64,000 nucleotides of DNA, from NCBI GenBank assembly GCA_910578815.1, contig CAJTSE010000006.1:62001-126000 (forward strand), read 5' to 3'. The notes under the pieces were generated by a model. It was given only the letters and a program-made list of their open reading frames with translations. It ran no database searches and was not told the origin of the DNA. Of the stretch, positions 25,689 to 33,262 are shown one piece after another; the stretch's first letter is position 1; each line of letters begins with the position of its first letter. Source of the stretch: an uncultured Acetatifactor sp. GTDB taxonomy: Bacteria; Bacillota; Clostridia; Lachnospirales; Lachnospiraceae. The position numbers were made by a program, and so were the translations under genes.

Positions 25689-26387
25689 ATGAAAAAGTTA
25701 TGGTGCGTTACAATTTTTATACTAATAGCGGGTATCGGGACAGGATTTGCTTTCAGGAATAACATGAGCGACTGCGGCATTAGTGGTATTAGGAAAATAG
25801 AAGACATCCAGGCGTTAAATTGTAATGTAAATCAAATATTTGAGGAAGAGGATGTAGAACTGTTTATTGAAGATGGAAGAAAGCAATTTGATAATTTGCC
25901 GGAAACTGTGGAAATATATGTGGCCGTGCCAACAGGCATTATAAGACAGATTAACTTTACGTTTTTTCAGGAAGTTAAAATTGCAAAGATCATTAAGGGT
26001 GAACTGGAAGAAGAGGAAACCATTGAAATAGTAACTCAGGGAGGTTTTTACGATCAAAAATATAAGTATCACGATTATTCAAATAACCGACCCTTGTACT
26101 TTGGAATGAAGAATATTCTGCTGCCGGAAAGCAAATATCTGATTTTTGTACAGCCGCTAAAGGTCAATGAATATACGGAAAGAAAAAGATATAATTTGGC
26201 TTCGCTTTTATTTGGCACATTTAATCTTTCCAGCGATTATTCCCAGCCCATAGATCAACCGGCCAATGAAATACCTTATAATGAATACGTGGGCAGCGAA
26301 TATTTGTGCGATACAAATAATACGTTGGAGCGATTATTAGAATTTAAGCACAATATAGTAGAGAGATATTTGCCGGAAACAGATTAA
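25689..26387 (+). CDS. Membrane-anchored protein A2 (island family)
   Basis: 232 residues. The N-terminal hydrophobic segment KLWCVTIFILIAGIGTGFAF acts as a signal or anchor; the remaining 210 residues are extracytoplasmic and acidic. The block VEIYVAVPTGIIRQINFTFF, then EVKIAKIIKGE and SKYLIFVQPL, corresponds to PIILRVEVEGGIEHLFH, REVYAGDG and EEYLIFASEV in the proteins at 28743 and 32274, so they form one family. Function unknown. The start at 25689 (MKK) is preferred over 25683 because AGGAG then has eight bases of spacing. It lies after the ATPase gene, the same place as 32274 in cassette B. Confidence 0.7.
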   Translation: MKKLWCVTIFILIAGIGTGFAFRNNMSDCGISGIRKIEDIQALNCNVNQIFEEEDVELFIEDGRKQFDNLPETVEIYVAVPTGIIRQINFTFFQEVKIAKIIKGELEEEETIEIVTQGGFYDQKYKYHDYSNNRPLYFGMKNILLPESKYLIFVQPLKVNEYTERKRYNLASLLFGTFNLSSDYSQPIDQPANEIPYNEYVGSEYLCDTNNTLERLLEFKHNIVERYLPETD

Positions 26388-26411
26388 TCAAAATCCGGAG
26401 GGAAAATTATC

Positions 26412-26519
26412 ATGTTAAAGAAGAAAATGTTGTGTTTTACTATGTCCCTGTTGATGCTGACTGCTCTTTTCTGTATCGACATTTCTGTTCATGCCAATAG
26501 TGTATGGCTTGGGAAATGA
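26412..26519 (+). CDS. 35-codon signal-peptide ORF, probable truncated family member
   Basis: GGAGGG lies before the ATG at 26412. The frame encodes a lysine start, a hydrophobic signal (CFTMSLLMLTALFCIDISV) and then HANSVWLGK before TGA. HAN-SVW resembles the AxANQVW start of the mature proteins at 28259 and 29545, so this looks like a family member that lost its body. The TGA overlaps the ATG of the next gene (ATGA at 26516-26519), which suggests translational coupling. It could equally be a functional leader peptide. Confidence 0.5.
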   Translation: MLKKKMLCFTMSLLMLTALFCIDISVHANSVWLGK

Positions 26520-27718
26520 GGAAGGATATGGAGAGGAATAAAAAAGTAATGGCAACTTTAGTCAGATATTTACTTTTTACGGGCGTACTGCTGCTGGCAG
26601 GCTGCGGAGGGCAGGAGGCCGCCGGTGGGGCCGTGCGGCAAATAAACGATACTCCCATTGATAGCTCTGCGGCAGTGGAAATTACGCTTCCTTCAGAAGC
26701 AGGGGCACAGGATGTGCTTTTGCGGGAATGTTTTTCCGGAAAAAAGGGCGGCAGCGATGGCAGTACCTTTTATGAGGCAGACGTCTGCAGGCAGACGGAA
26801 GAGGGTTGTTTTTATACAGTGAGCCATGCAGAGGATATGGCACAGTACACTTTCCTGAATCAGGTTTTTCGAGTTAATCCGGAAACAAAGGCTGAAGAAA
26901 TGCTTTATGAAACAAGGGAAGCATATTGGCTGAATGAATTTGAGGCGGCGGGCGGTTTTTTGTACTGGGTGGAGTACATTTGGACGGAGGCAGAAGGGGA
27001 AATCACTGGGACATTGTACCGGATCATGCAGTATGAGCTTGCTACAGGGGAAGTAAACTGTATTGCGGAAAGAAACGGCGAGGAAGTCTTTGAAATCTGT
27101 CTTGCCGCTGCCGATGATTATGTAACCTGGTATGATGATTTTGGGGACGGGAAGACGGAGGTTGTTATTTATGATGTAAAGACGGAGGAAGTTCATACTT
27201 TGCCGGGAGTGAAAAAATTTTCGGCCTATGCGAGGCTGGATATAGTAGACGGCGGGATTACTTATTTCAGTGAGGATGAGGAAGGAAATATTTTTGTAAA
27301 CCGATATGTTTTAGACAGCGGGAAGACGGGAGCTTTAATGCTGGGGAAAAGAAATGCGGCTGAGAAGCTGTCGGTTTGTTTTTCAACTGAAAAATACATG
27401 GGATGGCAGACAGACGGCGGCGTTGTGAGAGACGGTTATTTCTTTTATGACAGCGAGAGCGGTGCATTGTACAGCCTGCGCGGGAGTAAGGAGATAAATG
27501 TTTTTTCCGCCTGGCTTTCTGATAAGCTGTATCTTAACTGTCATGATTCGGAGGGCTATACCCTTTATGTCTGTGATCTTTCCGAGGGCAGGATCTGGCA
27601 GGAGAAGCTGGAGGGTCATGGAATGCAGTTTCGTGAGTATGGCGATGGGCAGGTATATCTGGAGGTCAGAACGGAGAATGAGGTGAAGCTGATGGAGATT
27701 GACGTTCCCGGCCGATGA
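26516..27718 (+). CDS. Lipoprotein with beta-propeller-like domain, cassette A
   Basis: 400 residues. The signal ends in a lipobox (LLLAGC near residue 29), so the protein should be anchored at the outer face of the membrane. The rest has repeating units of about 45 residues with aromatic-rich strands (FLYWVEYIWT, YVTWYDDF, YFSEDEEGNIFVNRY, YLNCHDSEGYTLYVCDL), like DUF5050/WD40-like propeller proteins of Clostridia. Function unknown; a substrate-binding or sensing role beside the ABC genes is inference. No counterpart exists in cassette B. The start overlaps the stop of the 35-codon ORF. Confidence 0.7.
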   Translation: MRKDMERNKKVMATLVRYLLFTGVLLLAGCGGQEAAGGAVRQINDTPIDSSAAVEITLPSEAGAQDVLLRECFSGKKGGSDGSTFYEADVCRQTEEGCFYTVSHAEDMAQYTFLNQVFRVNPETKAEEMLYETREAYWLNEFEAAGGFLYWVEYIWTEAEGEITGTLYRIMQYELATGEVNCIAERNGEEVFEICLAAADDYVTWYDDFGDGKTEVVIYDVKTEEVHTLPGVKKFSAYARLDIVDGGITYFSEDEEGNIFVNRYVLDSGKTGALMLGKRNAAEKLSVCFSTEKYMGWQTDGGVVRDGYFFYDSESGALYSLRGSKEINVFSAWLSDKLYLNCHDSEGYTLYVCDLSEGRIWQEKLEGHGMQFREYGDGQVYLEVRTENEVKLMEIDVPGR

Positions 27719-27721
27719 GTT

Positions 27722-27910
27722 ACTATTCCTCAAAGTCGGAAAAATTCTCTCTTTGCAAGGCGTTCCGGACGCTTTCGTGGTCTGCACCTGCTACTTGTAA
27801 TAAATCCAGTATATCAAGCAAGAGTTTCCTCCGGTCTGCTTTTGACTAAGCATAACAGCAGAAATTATAAAGGTCAATAAAAAAGTTGAATAAAGACGCA
27901 AATCTTCCTT
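27722..27910 (-). pseudogene. Decayed PIN-domain (VapC-like) toxin fragment
   Basis: Read on the minus strand in two or three frames, this region gives FIISAVML, SQKQTGG, then LDILDLLQVAGADHESVRNA followed by LQRENF and SDFEE. That matches the middle of PIN-domain toxins (ISAxxxxDIYY...KQTGS...LLxLLQVV...DxExxxxAL...FSDFED). At least two frameshifts and missing ends make it a relic. It sits between cassette A and the spoIIE remnant. Confidence 0.45.
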
Positions 27911-27999
27911 GGGGAGTTTTTCAGTAGGTAAACGTCCTAACCATCTTAAGAAGCCTCGTTTCTGGGAAAACAGTGCCGGGCAGGGGGAATGCTGAATGC
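27900..27999 (+). pseudogene. Remnant copy of the spoIIE 3' end
   Basis: 27900-27957 matches spoIIE 22456-22513 with a few substitutions, and 27958-27999 matches 22716-22753 (TCTGGGAAAACAG, GCCGGGCAGGGGGAATGCT). About 200 bases between are deleted. The match continues into the promoter -35. This marks an ancient duplication of the end of spoIIE. Confidence 0.85.
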
Positions 28000-28028
28000 T
28001 TGACATAAAATGGATTATATGATAATAT
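28000..28028 (+). promoter_or_regulatory. Promoter of cassette B (duplicated from cassette A)
   Basis: TTGACA (28000-28005), 17 bases, TAATAT (28023-28028). The -35 and upstream flank are copies of those at 22754; the rest has diverged. The stretch 28029-28258 holds no gene that I can support. Confidence 0.65.
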
Positions 28029-28258
28029 AAAGCAGACATAAAAATATAGCAAATGATAAACAGTGAAATTAAGAATAACCGTAGCGCATTAACAAGTTCA
28101 TATGTTTTGAAGTATATAGAGCCAAATTGGCGTAATTATCAAATAATTGGACGTCTAAAACATTGTGTGCTTAAAGAAGGAATTTTTTATGCTATGAAAA
28201 GGAAACGCATACTAGCAGCAAATGTCATTTGCAGGATAAAAAGGGAGGGAAATGAGCA

Positions 28259-28660
28259 ATGAAAAAAAACATTATTACAGGGATAGTAGTTTTGGCAATG
28301 TTTTATATGATGTCAATGTCAGCCCATGCAGTACAAGCCTTGTATTCTATACCAGCAAATCAGGTGTGGACCGGAGGGATACCTATTGCTCGATCAGGCG
28401 AGGTTAATTATGTTACGGTTAGTCTTGCTTCCGTATATCCATTAAAGGGTATTGATACTTTTAAGAAAGTGCAGGCCCGTTTGGTAAATTACGCGGGGGA
28501 TTTAGTGTCTGCATCTGAAAGCGTAGTTTTAGAAGAAGGCAAAGGAGACAAAAATATTTATCTTAATAGTGACTATGCCTATTTTACTCTTGTGTATCTT
28601 GAGCTTAGAGGAAATTCAAATGCTGCAGCGGAAGCCGTTATTAACTATAACGGCAATTAA
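28259..28660 (+). CDS. Small secreted protein B1 (island family)
   Basis: 133 residues with GGGAGG upstream. The Sec signal IITGIVVLAMFYMMSMSAHA ends near residue 24. The mature part opens with YSIPANQVWTGGIPIARSG and includes VNYVTVSLASVYPL, FKKVQARLVNYAG, VVLEEGKGDKN and ELRGNSNAAAEAVINYNGN; it has no Cys. It is a close paralogue of the protein at 29545 and a distant one of A1. The mature size of about 110 residues and lack of a leader double-Gly argue against a class II bacteriocin; export would be by Sec. Function unknown. Confidence 0.82.
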   Translation: MKKNIITGIVVLAMFYMMSMSAHAVQALYSIPANQVWTGGIPIARSGEVNYVTVSLASVYPLKGIDTFKKVQARLVNYAGDLVSASESVVLEEGKGDKNIYLNSDYAYFTLVYLELRGNSNAAAEAVINYNGN

Positions 28661-28742
28661 ATGGTTACTAAGATATGCTTGTTATTAGCAGCAGGTAGAT
28701 TAAGCTGCAGTTAAAAATTGGGAAAAGACAGAGGGAGGATTT

Positions 28743-29405
28743 ATGCGAAGACATTTGCTGTGGGTTTTGCCCCTGTGCGCTTTCTTGGCGGCGATGGCAT
28801 TTGGCATGATAAAAAGGCAGACATATAAGGATATATTTGAACAGGAAAATTATCTGGACCAGCTTGCAGTGGCCGAGTTGCCGGAGGACTTTGTGGAAAG
28901 GCAATGTGCTATTCTGAGTGAAAAACTGCCCCAGGTCCCTATTATTTTGCGGGTGGAAGTAGAAGGTGGAATTGAGCATTTGTTTCATGTGGACAGACAG
29001 AAGATAATAATTCGAGAGGTTTATGCAGGAGACGGATTGGCGGCAGGGGAAGAGTATTATCTTTTTTCCAGGTCCTGGAGCGTGTCATTAAATGGATACA
29101 TTGACACACTGGAAAGAGGCTTTGTAAATATTTTAAAAGCTGGTGAGGAATATCTCATTTTTGCATCGGAGGTGCTTCAGGATTTGAACGAAGATCTTCC
29201 GGCAATCAAGTTGTATGATGAATATCTTATCAATCCTGTGTTTTGTTATGAAGAATGTGAAAACGTAGTAGCGCCGTTGTTAGGAGACACATTAGCTGTT
29301 TCCTATAAAGATGTAAAAGATAATGAGTTTTTTTCAGCATCAGAGAAAGGAATTGAAATGCTGAAAGAATTTAAGGGAAAAATGTTGTCGCTATATCCTA
29401 GGTAG
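28743..29405 (+). CDS. Membrane-anchored protein B2 (island family)
   Basis: 220 residues. An N-terminal anchor (LLWVLPLCAFLAAMAFGMI) precedes an extracytoplasmic domain with VPIILRVEVEGGIEHLFHV, KIIIREVYAGDGLAAGEEYY and EYLIFASEVLQDLNEDLP, ending in KGKMLSLYPR. It is about two-thirds identical by eye to the protein at 32274 and a distant relative of A2. It lies between two secreted-protein genes, which suggests that it binds or handles them. GGGAGG precedes the ATG. Function unknown. Confidence 0.78.
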   Translation: MRRHLLWVLPLCAFLAAMAFGMIKRQTYKDIFEQENYLDQLAVAELPEDFVERQCAILSEKLPQVPIILRVEVEGGIEHLFHVDRQKIIIREVYAGDGLAAGEEYYLFSRSWSVSLNGYIDTLERGFVNILKAGEEYLIFASEVLQDLNEDLPAIKLYDEYLINPVFCYEECENVVAPLLGDTLAVSYKDVKDNEFFSASEKGIEMLKEFKGKMLSLYPR

Positions 29406-29544
29406 AAACATCAGGCTATGGTTGGATGCCCTGCAGAATTGATATTTGAAATTTTCTGAAACGGATTGCTGCATTAGCAAGGAGGGGTATTTCGTTTTTT
29501 ATGTAACATATTTTTTATTATTATGATGAAACGAGGAAAAAAGG

Positions 29545-29946
29545 ATGAAGAAGAAAATAACTACAATTATAATAACTTTTGCAATGTTTTGTGTGATGTC
29601 ACTTTCGGCGTTTGCAGCAAAATCAACGTTTTCTATACCTGCAAATCAGGTATGGACTAACGCTGTAGCTGTAACACGAACGGGTAGTGTTAATTATGTT
29701 ACAGTCAGCCTTGCTTCAGTATATCCGTTGGAAGGTACTGATAACTTTCATAAGATACAGGCGCGCTTGGTAGACTATTATGGAAATGTAATATCTGACC
29801 CTGGGTGTGTGGTATTGGAAGAGGGAAAGGGAGATAAACAGATTAATCTTTTGAATATACATTTATCTTTAGATACGGTATATCTTCAATTTAGAGGAAA
29901 TTCAAAGGCTGCAGCGGAAGCTGTTATAGAGTACAATGGTAATTAG
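29545..29946 (+). CDS. Small secreted protein B3 (island family)
   Basis: 133 residues. The signal ITTIIITFAMFCVMSLSAFA ends near residue 24. The mature part FSIPANQVWTNAVAVTRTG then VNYVTVSLASVYPLEG and VVLEEGKGDKQ repeats B1 almost segment for segment; the most variable zone is residues 85-110. The pattern of conserved ends and variable middle is what one expects in diversifying toxins or binding proteins, though other readings are possible. A 139-base AT-rich gap upstream may hold its own promoter. Confidence 0.82.
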   Translation: MKKKITTIIITFAMFCVMSLSAFAAKSTFSIPANQVWTNAVAVTRTGSVNYVTVSLASVYPLEGTDNFHKIQARLVDYYGNVISDPGCVVLEEGKGDKQINLLNIHLSLDTVYLQFRGNSKAAAEAVIEYNGN

Positions 29947-29965
29947 CTCATTCAGGAGATTTCAA

Positions 29966-30814
29966 ATGATAATAAAAGCCACAATGGCGCAGACAAAACT
30001 GATTTTGAAAAGGAAGGAAGCAATCTGCGTATTTTATGTTCTGTTCTTTATGGTGCTTGCAAACTTTATCGGCAATGTATTGGATTTTCAGGGATCATAT
30101 GTTTCGAACATGTACCATCCCATGAGGCTGCTTTTAATAAGCTACGATATGACGGATTGGAATGCGGACGGTATACTGCTGCTAATTCAGGTGTATCCTC
30201 TTTTAGTGCCATGCGTGGCAGGCTTTTCTCTGGCCGGAGAGTACAGGCGTGGGACACAGGTATTTATGGTTTCCCGGCTGGGAAATCGTTCCTATTATGT
30301 AAGCAAATATCTGTCCGTGTTTTTAGCTACCATGATTATTTTTACGTTGCCCTTTTTACTGGAGATTTTTTTAAACTGTGTATCTTTTCCTCTTTCGGCT
30401 ACGGGGAATCTTGCTAATGAGCCTTATTACAGCTCTGAATACAGGAATGCAGTGGAGCATTATTTTATGAAAGGGCTTTTTCTGCATTCCCCGTATTTAT
30501 ATGCCATAGCAGGGACGCTTCTTTTCGGAGCGGTGTCCGGGCTGTTTGGGGTCTTTACGGCGGCGGTTTCCTCACTGATCCGGGTAAAATACACGGTATT
30601 TCTCTTTCTCCCGGTCTTTGTGGGCTTAAATCTGTCTTCGATTGTGGGAAGTAATCTTCCACGGGAGGCTCCCAGCATTTTGTGGTATGATTATCTTTTG
30701 CTTTTTAATGATCAGGAGAAAAGCCCGGTGATCCTGGCGACAGGTATGCTTGTACTGGTATTGTTCTCGGTGGCGGCTGCCTGTATAAGCGGAAAGAAGG
30801 ATTGTCTGTCATGA
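29966..30814 (+). CDS. ABC-2-type permease, cassette B (first)
   Basis: 282 residues, six membrane segments, with the EYRRGTQVFMVSRLGNR loop after segment 2 and the long extracytoplasmic loop NLANEPYYSSEYRNAVEHYF between segments 3 and 4. It corresponds to the cassette A permease at 23314. CAGGAG is six bases before ATG 29966. The stop overlaps the start of the next permease (ATGA), so the two are translationally coupled and likely form a heterodimer. Confidence 0.77.
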   Translation: MIIKATMAQTKLILKRKEAICVFYVLFFMVLANFIGNVLDFQGSYVSNMYHPMRLLLISYDMTDWNADGILLLIQVYPLLVPCVAGFSLAGEYRRGTQVFMVSRLGNRSYYVSKYLSVFLATMIIFTLPFLLEIFLNCVSFPLSATGNLANEPYYSSEYRNAVEHYFMKGLFLHSPYLYAIAGTLLFGAVSGLFGVFTAAVSSLIRVKYTVFLFLPVFVGLNLSSIVGSNLPREAPSILWYDYLLLFNDQEKSPVILATGMLVLVLFSVAAACISGKKDCLS

Positions 30815-31632
30815 GGTATGGAAGGCTGATTTTAGCGGCGGTTGCAGGGGGCATTTATCTGTCTTTGATGTATATCAATCCCTATGGCGGCGTGATTCCC
30901 CTTTCGGAAATGACGTTGCAGCTTAGCGGCTCCAGAGGAACTTTTGTATTGGGATTTTCGACTTCGGAGCTGATGTCCTTCAGTATGCGCTTGTTTCCTG
31001 CGTTTTTATTTGAGCTGTATGCAGGCATCCGTTTATATCGGCATTTCTGTACGGCAAGCATATATGTTTTCTCGCGCTATCCCCGCAGGGTAAAATGGTA
31101 TTTACAGGAAGTTGGGCGTTTAGCAGGGGAAGTCTGTTTATTTCAGCTGTTTTTGCTTTTGTCAGCACTTTTGGTAACGGTTATCCGCTGGGAATTACAG
31201 GTGGATCAGGCGGGAATTGCTCTTTTGTTTTACCATTTTCTGATTCAGACCCTGTGGATTTATATTATGGCTCTGGCAGTGAATTTGTGTGCTGTTTACC
31301 TGGGAAGCAGCGCCGCCTACGGAATTGTAATCTGTACACAAATGGTTTGTATTGTGCTGTTTTATCTGGCGGATCTGACAGCGAGAAATTCGGAAGGACT
31401 GTCCGTAAGCCGATTCCTGATCTGGAATCCCCTGACGCACCTTGTGCTTGGATGGCACGGAAGCGGGATAAAGGCAGTGAACGGGGTGCTTGAACCGCAG
31501 TGGATGGGAGCAGACCTGAATCACTCTCTGTTCCTGTTTGTGATACTGGCAATCGTTTTTACAGCGGTGGGAGCGTGCATTATAAAGAATCATGAGCTGT
31601 TGGTCTCGGATTCGGAAAGGTCGGTGGCATAG
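30811..31632 (+). CDS. ABC-2-type permease, cassette B (second)
   Basis: 273 residues with about six membrane segments (LILAAVAGGIYLSLMYI, LFQLFLLLSALLVTVI, LFVILAIVFTAVGACII). The ATG at 30811 overlaps the preceding TGA by ATGA; the in-frame TTG at 30802 is less likely. It corresponds to the cassette A protein at 24194. Together with 29966 and the ATPase at 31633 it forms a complete two-permease, one-ATPase transporter, the layout seen in LanFEG-type self-protection systems and in some exporters. Confidence 0.75.
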   Translation: MRYGRLILAAVAGGIYLSLMYINPYGGVIPLSEMTLQLSGSRGTFVLGFSTSELMSFSMRLFPAFLFELYAGIRLYRHFCTASIYVFSRYPRRVKWYLQEVGRLAGEVCLFQLFLLLSALLVTVIRWELQVDQAGIALLFYHFLIQTLWIYIMALAVNLCAVYLGSSAAYGIVICTQMVCIVLFYLADLTARNSEGLSVSRFLIWNPLTHLVLGWHGSGIKAVNGVLEPQWMGADLNHSLFLFVILAIVFTAVGACIIKNHELLVSDSERSVA

Positions 31633-32277
31633 ATGGAGCTGATCGCGGATCGTATTCAAAAGCAGATAAAGGGAAAGGTTATTCTTTCGGATGTGAATCT
31701 GCGCTTGAAGGGCGGAAAGATTTATGGCTTTGCAGGAAGGAACGGATCCGGAAAAACCATGCTGTTTCGGGCATTGTCGGGATTAATGAGAATAGATTCC
31801 GGCAGTATTACGTTGGACGGGAAAATACTGCATAAGGATTTTTCCGTGCTGCCAGGCTTAGGGATTCTGCTGGAAAATGCAGGGCTGTATCCTGATCTCA
31901 CAGGGGTTGGTAATCTTCTTTATCTTGCAAATCTGACAAAACGGATCGGGCGGGAAGAGGCGACAGAGGCCATTTCACGTGTGGGCCTGGATCCTGCGGA
32001 TAAAAGAGTATATAAAAAGTATTCTCTGGGAATGAAGCAGCGTCTTGCAATCGCTCAGGCCATCATGGAAAAACCGGATGTGATCATGCTGGATGAGCCT
32101 ACGAATTCCCTGGACGAAGCAGGAGTGGAGGAAATCAGAAAGGTAATTCTGGAAGAAAAGAAAAGGGGCGCGCTGATCCTGGTGGCAAGTCATAACAGGG
32201 AGGATATTCGGATTCTGGCTGACGAGCTGTATCGGGTGGAGGAAGGCCGGGTGGAAAAACAGGGAGAGGATTTATGA
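31633..32277 (+). CDS. ABC transporter ATP-binding protein, cassette B
   Basis: 214 residues. Walker A GRNGSGKT, signature YSLGMKQRLAIAQAI, Walker B VIMLDEPTNSLD and switch VASHNRED are intact. A paralogue of the ATPase at 25004, with the same ENAGLYPDLTG segment after the Q-loop position. The start directly follows the permease stop, and its own stop overlaps the ATG of the next gene (ATGA). The tight overlaps across 29966-32942 show one translation unit. Confidence 0.9.
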   Translation: MELIADRIQKQIKGKVILSDVNLRLKGGKIYGFAGRNGSGKTMLFRALSGLMRIDSGSITLDGKILHKDFSVLPGLGILLENAGLYPDLTGVGNLLYLANLTKRIGREEATEAISRVGLDPADKRVYKKYSLGMKQRLAIAQAIMEKPDVIMLDEPTNSLDEAGVEEIRKVILEEKKRGALILVASHNREDIRILADELYRVEEGRVEKQGEDL

Positions 32278-32942
32278 AAAAACATTTGCTGTGGGTTTTG
32301 CCGCTGTGTTTATTATGCGGGGCAATGATATTCGGCATTGTGAAAAGGGAGACTTATATTGATGCACTAAAACAGGAAAACTATCTGGATCAGCTGTTGG
32401 TGGCGGAGATACATGAACAGTTTGCCGAGGCGCAATGCAGTAATATGCTGCAGAATCTGCCGCAGGTTCCGATTATTTTACGGGTGGAGGCGGTCGGTGA
32501 AATCGAGCATCTGTTTCATGTGAGCAGGCAGAAGATTATCATCCGGGAGGTATATGCGGGAGAAGGGCTGGCAGCAGGGGAAGAATATTACCTTTTTGCC
32601 AGAGCCTGGCGTTTGTCATTGGACGGATATTATAATGCAATCAATACAGGATATGTAAATATGCTGGAGGCCGGCACGGAATATCTGGTATTCGTGGAGG
32701 ACGTATTGGAGGACTTAAAGGGGGATCTTCCTGCGCTTAAGGTGTATGATGATGGCAGGGTTTCCACAGTGCCGGTGTTTTGTTATGAAGATCGCCAAAG
32801 TGTGGTTATCCCTTTGTCAGAGGATCCCACATATGTACCTTATAAAGATGTAAAGGATAATGAATTTTTCACCACCTCAGAGAAGGGGCTGGAAATGCTG
32901 GAAGCATTAAAAGGGAAAATACTGTCGCTGTATCCCAGGTAA
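32274..32942 (+). CDS. Membrane-anchored protein B4 (island family)
   Basis: 222 residues. The anchor LLWVLPLCLLCGAMIFGIV, then VPIILRVEAVGEIEHLFHV, KIIIREVYAGEGLAAGEEYY and EYLVFVEDVLEDLKGDLP, and the end KGKILSLYPR are near-copies of B2 at 28743. It is the last gene of the coupled permease-permease-ATPase unit, the same place as A2 in cassette A. Consistent position after the ATPase points to an accessory or immunity-type role, which is inference. Confidence 0.78.
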   Translation: MKKHLLWVLPLCLLCGAMIFGIVKRETYIDALKQENYLDQLLVAEIHEQFAEAQCSNMLQNLPQVPIILRVEAVGEIEHLFHVSRQKIIIREVYAGEGLAAGEEYYLFARAWRLSLDGYYNAINTGYVNMLEAGTEYLVFVEDVLEDLKGDLPALKVYDDGRVSTVPVFCYEDRQSVVIPLSEDPTYVPYKDVKDNEFFTTSEKGLEMLEALKGKILSLYPR

Positions 32943-33043
32943 CACACCAGGTAACGGATGGTTTTCAGGATTTTGCCCAGAGCTTGAAAACTTTACTGAT
33001 TTTGCATATATTATAGGCATCAACATGAAAGAGGGTATGGTAT

Positions 33044-33259
33044 ATGAGTGATAGAGAAAGAGCAGTACAGCTTTTAAATGTGGTTCCTGATGATAAGATG
33101 GCTTATGTTATTGGCTTTATACAAGGGTTGACCATAGTGGAAGGCATGGAAATTCCAAATCACGAGACCATTGAAGCTATAGAAGAAATAAAAAATGGCG
33201 GTGGTGAAGTGTATGAAGGCTCTGCACATGGCTTTGTACAAATGATGCTTGAGGATTAA
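33044..33259 (+). CDS. Antitoxin of a RelB/DinJ-YafQ-type toxin-antitoxin pair
   Basis: 71 residues. The C-terminus ETIEAIEEIKNGGGEVYEGS with FVQMMLED resembles the toxin-binding tail of antitoxins paired with YafQ-type toxins. The N-terminus RERAVQLLNVVPDDKMAYVI is a common antitoxin start in Clostridia. GAGGG precedes the ATG. The toxin gene that follows is badly shortened (33263-33433), so this antitoxin is probably orphaned. Confidence 0.68.
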   Translation: MSDRERAVQLLNVVPDDKMAYVIGFIQGLTIVEGMEIPNHETIEAIEEIKNGGGEVYEGSAHGFVQMMLED

Positions 33260-33262
33260 TAG

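Noticed and set aside
28053..28262. 69-codon plus-strand frame before secreted protein B1
   Set aside because: No ribosome site, no paralogue in cassette A, and composition like non-coding AT-rich DNA. It is more likely the leader of B1.
22754..32942. Lanthipeptide or class II bacteriocin gene cluster
   Set aside because: No LanB/LanC/LanM-type enzyme, no peptidase-containing ABC transporter, and no double-Gly leader peptides; the small proteins have ordinary Sec signals. Only the transporter layout is similar.
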